DNA from: CAWDXG01 sp963822115 | Lineage (GTDB): Bacteria; Myxococcota_A; Polyangia; Polyangiales; Polyangiaceae | Length of the DNA stretch: 64,000 nt | Direction of reading: 5' to 3' | NCBI GenBank assembly: GCA_963822115.1 | Contig: CAWGGM010000020.1 | Location: forward strand, 310,001 to 374,000 | In this document: piece by piece, positions 9,328 to 19,820 of the stretch | Position numbering within the stretch: position 1 is the stretch's first letter | How the letters are laid out: every line of letters starts with the position of its first letter | Program-made: the position numbers and the translations under genes | Notes under the pieces: generated by a model | Database searches by the model: none | Told to the model about the DNA's origin: nothing | Seen by the model: the letters and a program-made list of their open reading frames with translations, nothing else

Positions 9328-10527
9328 CTACCCGTCCTTTCGCCCGGTGTCCGGCGCCTGACCGTCGTCTTCGCCCCCGGAGGAGTGGCGCGAGGAGTCC
9401 GGAGAGCCGACGGGGGTGCGCAGAGAAGGCGTCAACGGAGTCGCCGGCGGCGGCCGGGGGCTGCTACTCGGCTGACCGTCGCCGTCGCCGGCGGGCAGCG
9501 GGCGCGGCCTGAGCGGGGGCGGCGGGGGCACTTCGCTATCGCTCTGCGGGCGGCGCAGACTGGGCGGTGGTTCCACGCTGCGACCGCGCACGCTGATGGG
9601 AATGGTCTCCTCTTCTTCTTCCGTCTGGACGATCGCCGGTTCGTGCTGGGACGACGGCCCTGGCTGTTCGACGATCGCGACCGGCGTTGTCGGGGCGGAA
9701 CGCTGCGCGGCGGCGGGCTTCTTCTTCGTCTTGCGCACCTTGGGGCTGAAGATCGCCTCCAGCATGGCGCGCAGCTTCGGCCCGTCGAGGTTGGAAGCGA
9801 TGTTGCCGTTGAAGCAGAAGCTGATGGTGCCGCGTTCTTCGCTGACGACCACGACGACGGCGTCCGTCTCCTCGGTGATGCCGAGCGCAGCGCGGTGGCG
9901 CGAGCCGAAGCTCTCGTCCACGATGCGCCCCTCGGGCATGGGGAAGAAGACTCCAGCCTTGGCGATGCGTAGGTTGCGGATGATCACCGCGCCGTCGTGC
10001 AGCTTGTTCATGCCCTCCGGGATGAAGAGCGATACCAGGAGCTCGCTGGTGACCTTGGCGTCGACGATGTGACCCTTGTGAACGCCGACGAACTCGTCGA
10101 GGTTCGCGTCCTGCTCGAAGGTGATGATGGCGCCGATGCGGTGGCGCGCCAGATCCGTCGCTGCGTCGACGACCTCGTCGATGACCTTCGTCTCCTGCGC
10201 CTTGGCCAGGCTGCCGAACCAGGCCCTGCTGCCGACGCGCATCAGCCCACGCCGGATATCGTTCTGGAAGACGACGACGATGACCAGGATGATGCTGGAG
10301 ATGAGCGCGCTCAGGATGCTGAGCACCGTGAGCAGCTGCAGGAGCTGCGCGACGATGTACAGCACGAACACCATGCCCAGGCCCACGGCGACCTGCATGG
10401 CTCGCGTGCCGCGCAGGACGAGCAGCGCGCGATAAAGGACGTAGTAGACGATCAGGATGTCGAGCGCGTCGCGTAGCAGCTGCACCGGCGTGCGGTGCTC
10501 GAGATAGGTGAGGACGCCCTCAAGCAT
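9328..10527 (-). CDS. cdaA: Membrane diadenylate cyclase CdaA
   Basis: CdaA makes cyclic di-AMP from two ATP. The N terminus has three membrane helices (residues ~20-90). The DisA_N catalytic domain follows with DGA at 178-180 and RHR at 210-212, both in conserved surroundings (KLHDGAVII and SFGSRHRAALGI). A Pro/Ser/Glu-rich tail of about 130 residues after residue 265 is absent from firmicute CdaA and is probably disordered. The ATG lies inside the end of folP (8-bp overlap), so translation is coupled. Confidence 0.95.
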   Translation of the reverse strand: MLEGVLTYLEHRTPVQLLRDALDILIVYYVLYRALLVLRGTRAMQVAVGLGMVFVLYIVAQLLQLLTVLSILSALISSIILVIVVVFQNDIRRGLMRVGSRAWFGSLAKAQETKVIDEVVDAATDLARHRIGAIITFEQDANLDEFVGVHKGHIVDAKVTSELLVSLFIPEGMNKLHDGAVIIRNLRIAKAGVFFPMPEGRIVDESFGSRHRAALGITEETDAVVVVVSEERGTISFCFNGNIASNLDGPKLRAMLEAIFSPKVRKTKKKPAAAQRSAPTTPVAIVEQPGPSSQHEPAIVQTEEEEETIPISVRGRSVEPPPSLRRPQSDSEVPPPPPLRPRPLPAGDGDGQPSSSPRPPPATPLTPSLRTPVGSPDSSRHSSGGEDDGQAPDTGRKDG

Positions 10528-11395
10528 GGCGCACCTCGGTCGCGGACGGTGGCGTCATGCGAGCGGCGCGGGCCACCGAAAGCGCCTGGCGCACGTCACG
10601 CACGTCGTGCACGCGCAGCATGCTCGCTCCACGCTGCACGGCGAGCAGGCACGCGGCGATCGTACCGCCCAGTCGCTGGTCGGGGGGCGCGGGATCAGCG
10701 GTCGCGATGAACGACTTGCGGCTGGGCCCCACCACCACGCGCGCCCCGGTCCTGGTGAACTCGGCGAGTCGGGTCAGGATCTCGTACGAATGCCGTGCGT
10801 TCTTCGCGAACCCGAGTCCGGGATCGAACAGGACATCCCGACGCGGCAGGCCGGCTGCTACAGCTCGATCGCGCGCCGCCGACCACTCTTCGAGCACGTC
10901 TTCGACCACGTCGGCGTAGGCGTCGTCGGGGTACTTCGAGAACCCCGGCATCCGGCTCATCGGACCGCGCGAGTGCATGATGATCAGCGTTGCCGCGTGG
11001 CTGGCCGTCACGCGTGCCAGCTCGTCGTCCGCGAGGCACGAGGTGTCGTTGATGACGTCGGCGCCCAGGCCGAGCATGCGCTCGGCGACCTCGGGATGCG
11101 TCGTGTCGATGGAGACGAGCGCGCCGCGCTGGACGGCATGCCGGACCACCGGCTCGATGCGCGCAATCTGCTCCGCCGCTCCGACGGCTTCCGCGCCCGG
11201 CCGCGTGGATTCGCCGCCGATGTCGACGATGTCGGCGCCTTCGGCGATGAGCTCGTCCACGTGGCGTGCTGCCGCATCTGCGCCCAGGTAACGCCCGCCG
11301 TCGAAGAAGGAGTCCGGCGTGACGTTGACGGCGCCCATCACCGCGGCTCCACGCTCGCGGCAGGCCGAGTCGATGATCGCGTCCAGGCGCCCCAC
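10520..11395 (-). CDS. folP: Dihydropteroate synthase
   Basis: FolP condenses p-aminobenzoate with dihydropterin pyrophosphate in folate synthesis. The 291-aa protein has the family motifs MGAVNVTPDSFFDGG, DIVDIGGESTRPGA, VINDTSC, VLFDPGLGFAKN and VVGPSRKSF. I use GTG 11395 (VGRLDAIIDSAC). The frame is open for another 537 bases, but that part lies across the divergent promoter region and lacks family sequence. It is the first gene of the folP-cdaA-cdaR operon. Confidence 0.93.
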   Translation of the reverse strand: MGRLDAIIDSACRERGAAVMGAVNVTPDSFFDGGRYLGADAAARHVDELIAEGADIVDIGGESTRPGAEAVGAAEQIARIEPVVRHAVQRGALVSIDTTHPEVAERMLGLGADVINDTSCLADDELARVTASHAATLIIMHSRGPMSRMPGFSKYPDDAYADVVEDVLEEWSAARDRAVAAGLPRRDVLFDPGLGFAKNARHSYEILTRLAEFTRTGARVVVGPSRKSFIATADPAPPDQRLGGTIAACLLAVQRGASMLRVHDVRDVRQALSVARAARMTPPSATEVRHA

Positions 11396-11467
11396 AGCTA
11401 CCCGGTAGCAAGAGCCGGGCCGGCGCGCAAGCTGTTGGGATGATTGAAAGAGTCGGCTGCCAAGCGA

Positions 11468-11545
11468 GCGGGGGTGAGACCCGCGCAAGCCAGCGGAACC
11501 CCTGGCCTGCCCGGCCGGAGCGCCGCAGTCCGGCGTTGTCCTTTT
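11468..11545 (+). promoter_or_regulatory. Three consecutive GC hairpins plus T-run upstream of the PgpH-like gene
   Basis: Inside the 225-bp folP/pgpH divergent region, three stem-loops follow one another: GCGGG/CCCGC (11468-11484), GCCAG/CTGGC (11489-11506) and GCCGGA/TCCGGC (11514-11534). Seven bases later comes CTTTTTA (11541-11547). On the plus strand this could be a structured leader ending in a terminator-like hairpin. I could not match it to a known riboswitch class. The distance to the T-run is longer than in a canonical intrinsic terminator. Confidence 0.35.
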
Positions 11546-11620
11546 TATCGGTGACTTACCCGGCCCTCCTTCGCTAGCGTCGGGCAAGAAGGCGCGCTTG
11601 CAGCGCCGCGAGTCGCGAGA

Positions 11621-13492
11621 ATGCTGCGCACGCGGGTACGGGCCGGACCGATCGCCGGGCTCGTCATGAGCCTGGTATTCGCCTGTTTGTTGACGGCTAT
11701 CCAGGCTGGCGACCGCTACGTGTCGGCGTGGGCGCCGGCCTTCGGCCATCCCGTGCCCGTGACGCTCCGCGTGCCGTACGGCCCGCGCATCGTCCGCGAC
11801 AGCCAGACCGGGCGCGCCGACCTGCACTACGAGCACCGCCGCATCGTCGTTCCGATCGGAACCGAGCTGAGCTCCAGCAACGAGCAGCAGTGGACCGCGT
11901 TCATCTACGAGACCCTGCATCGCCCTCCCCACTGGCCCCGCCTGGCCGGCGTCTTCGTGATCTTCTTCACGCTCGGCATCGCGCTCACGTCCTATCTCAG
12001 GAGGTTCGGGCAGAGCCGGCTGAGGCTGCTCAGGCTCCAGATAGGGCTGCTGGTCGCGATGTTGCTGCTGGCGGTGTTCGCCAAGGCGCTGCTCCTGTTC
12101 ACGTCGCTGCCCGAATTCTGGATACCCATGGCGGTCGTGCCGATGTGGGTGGCGGCGAGCTTCGACCGGCGCACGGCGTTCCTGGTCACGGTCGTGCTGT
12201 CGTTCGTGATCGCGTCGTTTCTGGAGTTCGACCTGATCCTGCTGGTCGTGATGCTGGCGCGAGGGATGTCGGCGACGCTTTTGTGGGCAGAACGCAAGCG
12301 GGCGCGCCAGATGATCACGTCAGGCGCCGTGGCGGGGCTCAGCTCGGCGGCGGTGTACGTCGCCATCGTGGTGAGCTTCGAGGGGCGCTTCAACGTGCTC
12401 GGCGATGTGCTGACGCTCGCAAACTCGGAGCTTCTGGCCTGCGTCGGCGGCGGGGTTGTCGCCGGGCTCGTGGGGGCGCTGCTCAGGGCGCCCGCCGAAC
12501 GGCTGCTGGGCAACGTGCCGCGCGAACGCCTTCTCGATCTTCAGGATCTGTCGCAGCCGCTGCTACGCAAACTCGCGGAGGAAGCGCCGGGCACTCACGA
12601 GCACTCGCGGGCGATGGCCAACCTGGCGGAGCAGGCAGCGAGCGCGATCGGCGTCGACGCCCTGTTGACGCGCGTCGGCGCCTACTACCACGACCTCGGC
12701 AAGACCGCGCAGGCAAAGTACTTCGTCGAGAACCTGGGGCCAGACGAGCGCTCGCCTCACGACGAGCTCGAGCCGGACGTGAGCGCCGACGCCATCATGG
12801 CCCACGTCGTGATCGGTACGAAGATCCTGAGGGAAGGGGGCATCCCCGAGCCCGTCGTCGAGTTCGCCTACACCCATCACGGAACGCAGGTGGTGGAGTA
12901 CTTCTGGAACAAGTGCCAGCAGCAGGGCAACCCCAAGGGGCTCGACGCGAGCAACTTCCGCTACCCGGGCATGAAGCCGCAGACCAGGGAAACGGCCATA
13001 CTGATGCTCGTGGACTCGATCGAGGCGGCCTCGCGCACCATCGACCCGCCGGAACGCGATGCGTTCGAGACGATGATCCAGCGCGTGCTGTCCACCAAGC
13101 TCAAGCAGGGGCAGCTCGACGACAGCGGACTCGACATGAAGGACCTGCGCATCATCACCACGCGCATGGCCGACACGCTGGTCAACATGCACCACCACCG
13201 CATCAAGTACCAGTGGCAGGCCAAGCGCGCGGAGGAGTTCGGCGTGCCCTCGCACGCGGTGCGCGACTCGGCGCCGGTGATCGAGCTGACCAGTCAGGTT
13301 GGACGGAGCCCGTCGGAGCCCCCGCTGCCCGCCGCATCCGAGCCACCGTCCACTTCGCCGGAAGCAGCGGCGATCCGCAACATGCCCCCCGCCGCTCCGG
13401 CGTCCCCGGATGTGACCACGGAGTCGGCTGATACCGCGCCGTCGGCAGTTGTCGAGCCGTCCGACGCGGACCCCGGGACGGGACGCGAGTGA
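11621..13492 (+). CDS. pgpH: PgpH-like 7TM-HD cyclic-di-AMP phosphodiesterase
   Basis: A 623-aa protein. It has an N-terminal helix and a short extracytoplasmic segment, smaller than the 7TMR-HDED domain of firmicute PgpH. A bundle of about seven membrane helices (residues ~105-290) follows, then a cytosolic HD domain. Catalytic-site residues include H326 (GTHEHSR), H357-D358 (YYHDLGK), a HV pair in AHVVIG, and HH in THHGTQ. This HD subtype hydrolyses c-di-AMP to pApA. The C-terminal ~85 residues are Pro/Ser/Ala rich. Its position divergent from cdaA-cdaR supports c-di-AMP over c-di-GMP as substrate. It overlaps the next gene by four bases (GTGA). Confidence 0.88.
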   Translation: MLRTRVRAGPIAGLVMSLVFACLLTAIQAGDRYVSAWAPAFGHPVPVTLRVPYGPRIVRDSQTGRADLHYEHRRIVVPIGTELSSSNEQQWTAFIYETLHRPPHWPRLAGVFVIFFTLGIALTSYLRRFGQSRLRLLRLQIGLLVAMLLLAVFAKALLLFTSLPEFWIPMAVVPMWVAASFDRRTAFLVTVVLSFVIASFLEFDLILLVVMLARGMSATLLWAERKRARQMITSGAVAGLSSAAVYVAIVVSFEGRFNVLGDVLTLANSELLACVGGGVVAGLVGALLRAPAERLLGNVPRERLLDLQDLSQPLLRKLAEEAPGTHEHSRAMANLAEQAASAIGVDALLTRVGAYYHDLGKTAQAKYFVENLGPDERSPHDELEPDVSADAIMAHVVIGTKILREGGIPEPVVEFAYTHHGTQVVEYFWNKCQQQGNPKGLDASNFRYPGMKPQTRETAILMLVDSIEAASRTIDPPERDAFETMIQRVLSTKLKQGQLDDSGLDMKDLRIITTRMADTLVNMHHHRIKYQWQAKRAEEFGVPSHAVRDSAPVIELTSQVGRSPSEPPLPAASEPPSTSPEAAAIRNMPPAAPASPDVTTESADTAPSAVVEPSDADPGTGRE

Positions 13493-15234
13493 CCGAGCCA
13501 GGTCGAGGCCCAGATATGGACGAACAGAGCTTCATGAAGGCCGTCTTCTTCGGCGTCATCGCCGAGGACGTGATCTTCCCGTACCCGCGCTTTCCCGATC
13601 CGGAGAGCCAGCGCTTGCACGAGCTCATTGAACAGCTCCACGGCGTGCTCGACGCGCGTGTCGACGCGGCGCAAATCGACCGGACCGCGCACATCGACGT
13701 GTCGATCCTCGACGAGCTCAAGCCGCTGGGGTTGTTCGGTGCGGGGGTGCCCCGCGAGTACGGTGGGCTCGGCCTGTCGTTCTCCGGTTTCGCTCGGCTG
13801 ATCCAGGAGGTCGCCGCGGCGGATGCCTCGCTGGGCGTCCTGCTGACGGCGCACGGCGCCATCGGCGCCAGAGGCTTGATCCTGTTCGGCACCGACGAGC
13901 AGCGACAGCACTATCTGCCCCGGCTCGCGAGCGGCGAGTCGGTCGCGGCCTTCGCGTTGACCGAGCGATCCTCCGGCGCGGATGCGGGCGCCATGCGCAC
14001 GCAGGCGGAGCTCGACGAGCAAGCCGGTGTGTATCACCTCGATGGGAGCAAGCCCTGGGTGAGCAACGGTGACATCGCCGACCTCGTCACGGTCTTCGCG
14101 CGCACCAGTCGCGTCGACGAGGGACGGAAGCCCCGCATCACCTCGCTGCTGGTGGAACGCGCACACGGCATCGAGACCGGGTCGCGACGCGACACGCTGG
14201 GCTTGCGCGGTCTGGCCATCAACAAGCTCATTTTCAAGGACGCGCAGGTGCCGCGGGAAAACGTTCTGGGCGAGCCGGGCAAGGGCTACAAGGTGGCGAT
14301 GGCGGTGCTCAACGACGCCCGGGTCGTGCTGGCCGCCGGCATGGTCGGGCAATGCCGTGCGATCGTGAACCTGACGGTGAGCCGCTTGCAGAAGCGCCGT
14401 AGTTTCGGGCGCGTGATCGGCGAGTTCCCGATTTTGAAGGACAAGGTCGCGAGGATGATGGCGGACACCTACGCCATCGAATCGATGACGTACCTCACCG
14501 CGGGCCTGATCGATCGCGGCGTCGAGGACTACTCGCTCGAGAGCGCGATCTGCCGGGTTGCGGGCGCCGAGGCGCTGTGGCGCGTGATCAACGACGGCAT
14601 GCAGGTGGCAGCCGGCAGCGGCTACCTCACGACGCATCCGCTCGAGCGGCATCTGCGCGACGCGCGCGCGTCCTTCGTGCTCGACGGGACCAACGAGACG
14701 CTGCGCTGTTTCATTGCTCTGGCCGGCATGCAGGGCCCCGGCAAGCGGCTCAGCGACGTGGAAGCGGCGATGCAGGAACCGGTGAAGGGTTTCGGGCTGC
14801 TGCGCGACTTCGCAGTGCGCAAGGTGCGCGAGGCCCTCAAGCGCGAGCGCATCACGATGGCGCATCCGCTGCTCGCGCGCGAAGCGGTGATGTTCGAGGA
14901 GGCGACCGAACAGCTCGGTCGCGCAGTGGACCGGGCCCTGCGCGAGTACGGACGGGAGATCGCCGAGATCCAGTACACGCAGATGCGCATCGCCAACATC
15001 GCCATGGACCTGTACGCGCTGGCGGCGTGTCTGGCGCGCACGAGCCAGGCCATCGAGCAGCGCGGCGAGGCGGGGGCGCGACGCGACATCGACCTGACCA
15101 CCATGTTTGCCACGGCCGCGCAGGGCCGCATCGCGTCGAATCTGGCCAGGCTCGAGAACAACGACGACGAGCTGCGCAAGGAAATCGCCGCGCGCACGTA
15201 CACCGACGGCGGCTATCCGTTCGACGTGCTCTGA
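13489..15234 (+). CDS. Acyl-CoA dehydrogenase (VLCAD/ACAD9-like) with Asp at the usual catalytic Glu
   Basis: A 581-aa flavoprotein in the long-chain ACAD group. An N-terminal helical domain (ILDELKPLGLFGAGVPREYGG) is followed by the middle FAD-binding beta domain (AFALTERSSGADAG, KPWVSNG) and the C-terminal helical domain (RRSFGRVIGEFPILKDKVA). A ~180-residue VLCAD-like extension ends the protein. At the catalytic-base position, where VLCAD has EGTN, this protein has DGTN (Asp399). Activity or chain-length preference may therefore differ. GTG 13489 overlaps the pgpH stop; ATG 13516 is an alternative start. Confidence 0.9.
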   Translation: MTEPGRGPDMDEQSFMKAVFFGVIAEDVIFPYPRFPDPESQRLHELIEQLHGVLDARVDAAQIDRTAHIDVSILDELKPLGLFGAGVPREYGGLGLSFSGFARLIQEVAAADASLGVLLTAHGAIGARGLILFGTDEQRQHYLPRLASGESVAAFALTERSSGADAGAMRTQAELDEQAGVYHLDGSKPWVSNGDIADLVTVFARTSRVDEGRKPRITSLLVERAHGIETGSRRDTLGLRGLAINKLIFKDAQVPRENVLGEPGKGYKVAMAVLNDARVVLAAGMVGQCRAIVNLTVSRLQKRRSFGRVIGEFPILKDKVARMMADTYAIESMTYLTAGLIDRGVEDYSLESAICRVAGAEALWRVINDGMQVAAGSGYLTTHPLERHLRDARASFVLDGTNETLRCFIALAGMQGPGKRLSDVEAAMQEPVKGFGLLRDFAVRKVREALKRERITMAHPLLAREAVMFEEATEQLGRAVDRALREYGREIAEIQYTQMRIANIAMDLYALAACLARTSQAIEQRGEAGARRDIDLTTMFATAAQGRIASNLARLENNDDELRKEIAARTYTDGGYPFDVL

Positions 15235-15302
15235 GCGTCAGCCATCGTCGAGCGCTCGCGACGGCGCTCGTGGCTGGGCGCGAGCGAGCCCGGACCTCGG
15301 CG

Positions 15303-15563
15303 CTACTTCGGACACTGGTGGTTGCAGCCACCCTGGCCCTTGCAGGCGTTCTGGCCGGCGCAGGCGTGGGTGTCCGTTTCGCAGCCGCCCTTGCCTCTAC
15401 AGTCGTTCCGCCCCTTGCAGCAGGCCTTCGCTTCGGCGGCGGCAGCCGCGGGCTGGCTGCCGGCGTTCGGAGAGAGGGCCGGCTTGTTCTGCGCGCAGCC
15501 CGTCGCGCCGAGAACCAGGCCCGCGTAGGCCGCCGCGATCATCCTGTCGAGATTGAATGCCAT
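15303..15563 (-). CDS. Small Cys/Gly-rich lipoprotein, bufferin-like
   Basis: An 86-aa protein with an N-terminal membrane or lipoprotein signal (AAAYAGLVLGATGC). An Ala-rich linker and a C-terminal half with ten cysteines follow, in CKG/CRG/CAG-type motifs (ACCKGRNDC, GKGGCETD, CKGQGGCNHQC). The pattern resembles metal-binding bufferin-like secreted peptides (BufA2-type). The usual bufB/bufC modification genes are not adjacent, so this is a resemblance only. It is transcribed alone, convergent with the acyl-CoA dehydrogenase gene. Confidence 0.6.
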   Translation of the reverse strand: MAFNLDRMIAAAYAGLVLGATGCAQNKPALSPNAGSQPAAAAAEAKACCKGRNDCRGKGGCETDTHACAGQNACKGQGGCNHQCPK

Positions 15564-15592
15564 CGTCCGCTTCGTGGTCTAGCGTACTGCCT

Positions 15593-16978
15593 ATGCAATC
15601 TGGATTCTGGCCGCGCTCGAGCCCGGCCGCTGCTTTCGCCGAGCGTCGTCGGCGCCTTCAGGAACGTCTGTCGGGTCCGGCGCTCATCGTTGCAGGGCTG
15701 TCCCAGCCGCGCAACTTCGCCGGCAACCGCTATCCGTTCCGGGCTTCCAGTCATTTCCTCTACCTCGTTGGCCAGCCTCTGGAAGGGGCCGCGCTGCTCG
15801 TCGAACCCGAGCGCGTGACGCTGTACGCGCATCCGCCCGATCCCGACGAAGCGCTCTGGACCGGCCCGCAGGCGGGGCTGGACGAGCTCGCACGGCAGCT
15901 CGGCATCGAAGTGCGTCCCATCGACGAGCTCAAGCCGCCCGACGGGACGGCAACGCTGTCGCCGCAGGACGTCGAGTCGGCGTTCTGGCTTTCCGATGTG
16001 CTGGAGCGCGAAGTGGATGCCGATGGCGGCGACGAAGTCGAAGGCGTGGACCGCGCATTGGCCGATGCGATGATCGAGCTCCGGCTGCGACACGACGCTG
16101 CCGCGATCGAGCAGCTGCGCCAGGCGGCGGCGGTGACCGTGCGCGCCCACGTTGCGGGCATGGCTGCGACGCGTCCGGGGATCCGCGAGGCCGCGGTGCG
16201 TGCCCGGATGGAGGCGGCCATCATCGAATGCGGCATGACCTGTTCGTACAACTCGATCGTCACCGTGCACGGCGAGGTGCTGCACAACGAGCGGCATGAT
16301 CACCTGCTGGGCGACTCGGACCTGCTCTTGGCGGATGTGGGAGCCGAGACGCCCGAGGGCTGGGCCGGAGACGTGACCCGCACCTGGCCTACGTCGGGGC
16401 GCTTCTCGCCGACCCAGCGCGACCTGTACGAATGCGTGCTCGCGGGACAGCTCGCCGCCATCGAAGCGGTGAAGCCCGGCGTGCGCTACCTGGACGTGCA
16501 TCGCGCGGCGGGGCGGCGCATTGTCGCCGGGCTCATCGAGCTCGGCATCTTCAAGGGCGACGCCGAAGACCTGTACCATCGCGGCGCCGCCGCGCTGTTC
16601 TTCCCGCACGGCGTCGGTCATCTGCTCGGTGTCGATGTGCACGACATGGAAGACCTCGGCGATCGCGCCGGCTACGCCGAGGGGCGGGAGCGCAGCACGG
16701 TGCCGGGCGACCGCTACCTGAGGTTGGACCGCGATCTGGAGCCGGGAATGGCGGTCACCATCGAGCCCGGCTTCTACGTGATCCCTGCATTGCTCTCGAA
16801 CCCCGAGGAGGTCGGCGACCTGGCTTCTGCACTCGACCGGAGCGCGCTGGAGCGTTTTTCGGACGTGCGGGGCATCCGCATCGAGGACGACGTGGTCGTC
16901 ACCGACGACGGCTGCGAGGTGCTGACCCGCGAGGTTCCCAAGAGCGTTGACGAGGTCGAGGCGGCGATTGTCGGCTGA
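15593..16978 (+). CDS. pepP: Aminopeptidase P family metallopeptidase (M24B)
   Basis: A 461-aa protein. The N-terminal AMP_N domain (FRASSHFLYLVG, near residue 50) is followed by a pita-bread catalytic domain. The five metal ligands are visible: Asp in LLADVG, Asp in AGDVTRTWP, His in HGVGHLLG, Glu in TIEPGFY and Glu in RIEDDVVV. Such enzymes release N-terminal residues preceding proline. ATG 15593 is preferred because the longer frame from 15557 overlaps the divergent small gene. Its stop abuts the stop of the next gene head to head in TGATCA. Confidence 0.9.
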   Translation: MQSGFWPRSSPAAAFAERRRRLQERLSGPALIVAGLSQPRNFAGNRYPFRASSHFLYLVGQPLEGAALLVEPERVTLYAHPPDPDEALWTGPQAGLDELARQLGIEVRPIDELKPPDGTATLSPQDVESAFWLSDVLEREVDADGGDEVEGVDRALADAMIELRLRHDAAAIEQLRQAAAVTVRAHVAGMAATRPGIREAAVRARMEAAIIECGMTCSYNSIVTVHGEVLHNERHDHLLGDSDLLLADVGAETPEGWAGDVTRTWPTSGRFSPTQRDLYECVLAGQLAAIEAVKPGVRYLDVHRAAGRRIVAGLIELGIFKGDAEDLYHRGAAALFFPHGVGHLLGVDVHDMEDLGDRAGYAEGRERSTVPGDRYLRLDRDLEPGMAVTIEPGFYVIPALLSNPEEVGDLASALDRSALERFSDVRGIRIEDDVVVTDDGCEVLTREVPKSVDEVEAAIVG

Positions 16979-18199
16979 TCAGGCGTGCGCGCGCTCGAGC
17001 CGCTGCTCGGCGGCGGTCACGATCTCGCGCCAGGAAGCGTCGACGGGCGCCACCAGCTCGACGATCTCGTTGGCCGGGCGCCCCTCGCTTATCGCGGTGC
17101 GCGCGGCGTCGGAGCCGGTCAACAGATCGAACGCGGGGATGGTCGTCTCGAACTCGTACGGCTCGGTGCGGAAGCGGAAGTGTTCGGGCGCCTGGGCCTG
17201 CGCGTGCGCGATCAACGATAGATAGGTCGCGACGGGTCGGAACAGTTGCGCGTTGGTTACGTGCAGCATCACGCCGTGGCAGACGCGGCCCTCGTGCTTC
17301 TCGAACCAGGGACGGAAGCTGACCGGTCGTACCTGTGCGCCCGGTGTGCCGCCCTCCGCGAGCGCCGACGCGAGCGCCCTTCCGTCCAGGAATGGTGCAC
17401 CCACCATCTGGAACGGGACCGTCGTGCCGCGGCCTTCGGAGAGGTTCGTTCCCTCCACCAGACAGCCGCCCGGGTAGACGAGAGCGGTCTCGAGCGACGG
17501 CATGTTGGGCGACGGCATCACGAAGGGCCGCGCCCACGCATCGGCACATCGGTAGCGCTCCCAGCCGCGCGTCGGCACGACCGACAGCGCGCCGTCCGCG
17601 CCCAGCGACCAGCCGTCACGCTCCGCGAAGTGCGCGAGCAGCTCGCCCACGGTGAGAGCGTGTCGGATGGGAAGCGGCTCCAGTCCGACGAACGACAGGA
17701 AGCCCTCCTGCTGCGGAGCGCCTTCGAGCGTCGCGGGATCGCCGGAGATGGGATTCGGCCGGTCGAGGACCACGACGTGCACGCCGGCTGCCTTTGCAGC
17801 GCGCGCCGCCAGGAGTGCCGTCCAGACGTACGTGTAGTAGCGGCTGCCGACATCGACGAGATCCACGACCAGCACGTCGATCTGCGAAAGCTGTTCCGCC
17901 GTCGGCGACAGCGACTCGCGGGTCTCGCCGTAGAGGCTTACGACGTGCGCGCCGTTGTTGCTTTCGGGCGTTGCGCCGGGCGTCACCGCTTCTTCGGCCT
18001 GGGCGATGGCGTCGAGGCCGTGCTCCGGCGAGAAGATCACCGACGCGCTGGCCCCGAGCTCGTCGAGCACTTCCAGTACGTGGCGACCGCGCCGGTCGAC
18101 CGCGGCGGCATGGGTGAGGACGCCGACGCGTGCGTCTCTCAGCCGTCGGCGCAGTGCCGAAAGGGTCCCATCGAAAAGCTGGTCGAGTCCGCAGAGCAT
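16979..18199 (-). CDS. namZ: DUF1343 exo-beta-N-acetylmuramidase (NamZ-like)
   Basis: A 406-aa protein matching the DUF1343/NamZ family. Motifs are LTHAAAVDRRG, FSPEHGLDA, the long VDLVDVGSRYYTY block, VLDRPNPI, and PSPNMPSLETALVYPG. NamZ enzymes remove terminal MurNAc from peptidoglycan fragments during wall recycling. No signal peptide is evident at the ATG (MLCGLDQLFDG), suggesting a cytosolic location or a missed upstream start. The stop codon abuts that of the aminopeptidase gene. Confidence 0.88.
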   Translation of the reverse strand: MLCGLDQLFDGTLSALRRRLRDARVGVLTHAAAVDRRGRHVLEVLDELGASASVIFSPEHGLDAIAQAEEAVTPGATPESNNGAHVVSLYGETRESLSPTAEQLSQIDVLVVDLVDVGSRYYTYVWTALLAARAAKAAGVHVVVLDRPNPISGDPATLEGAPQQEGFLSFVGLEPLPIRHALTVGELLAHFAERDGWSLGADGALSVVPTRGWERYRCADAWARPFVMPSPNMPSLETALVYPGGCLVEGTNLSEGRGTTVPFQMVGAPFLDGRALASALAEGGTPGAQVRPVSFRPWFEKHEGRVCHGVMLHVTNAQLFRPVATYLSLIAHAQAQAPEHFRFRTEPYEFETTIPAFDLLTGSDAARTAISEGRPANEIVELVAPVDASWREIVTAAEQRLERAHA

Positions 18200-18342
18200 G
18201 CGGATTGGTAGCCCGCTCGGCAGGCGGGGGAAACTCGCAAACAGCTGGTCAGGCGGCCGGTAACCCTGGATTTCCAGGCTCTTGACCGCAACTACGCAAA
18301 GTGTTGCGCCCCCGGGGGGCCTACACTAGCATTTTTTGCACA

Positions 18343-19706
<1,364 letters not shown>

Positions 19707-19820
19707 CGCCGGTCAGGTCGGGGGCAGCCTGGGCGTATTCCGTCCGCAGCGGAGAAACGGCCCGGGGCGGAAATCACGGCAGGCTTTGACGGGCGCCGCA
19801 GCCTGACTAGGATCCACGCC

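Noticed and set aside
11468..11547. Known c-di-AMP (ydaO) or cobalamin riboswitch
   Set aside because: I could not match the conserved core sequences of either class; only generic hairpins are visible.
18282..18342. Sigma-70 or sigma-54 promoter before the response-regulator gene
   Set aside because: TTGACC and TACACT are 34 bp apart, and the TAGCA/TTGCA pair has the wrong spacing for a -24/-12 promoter.
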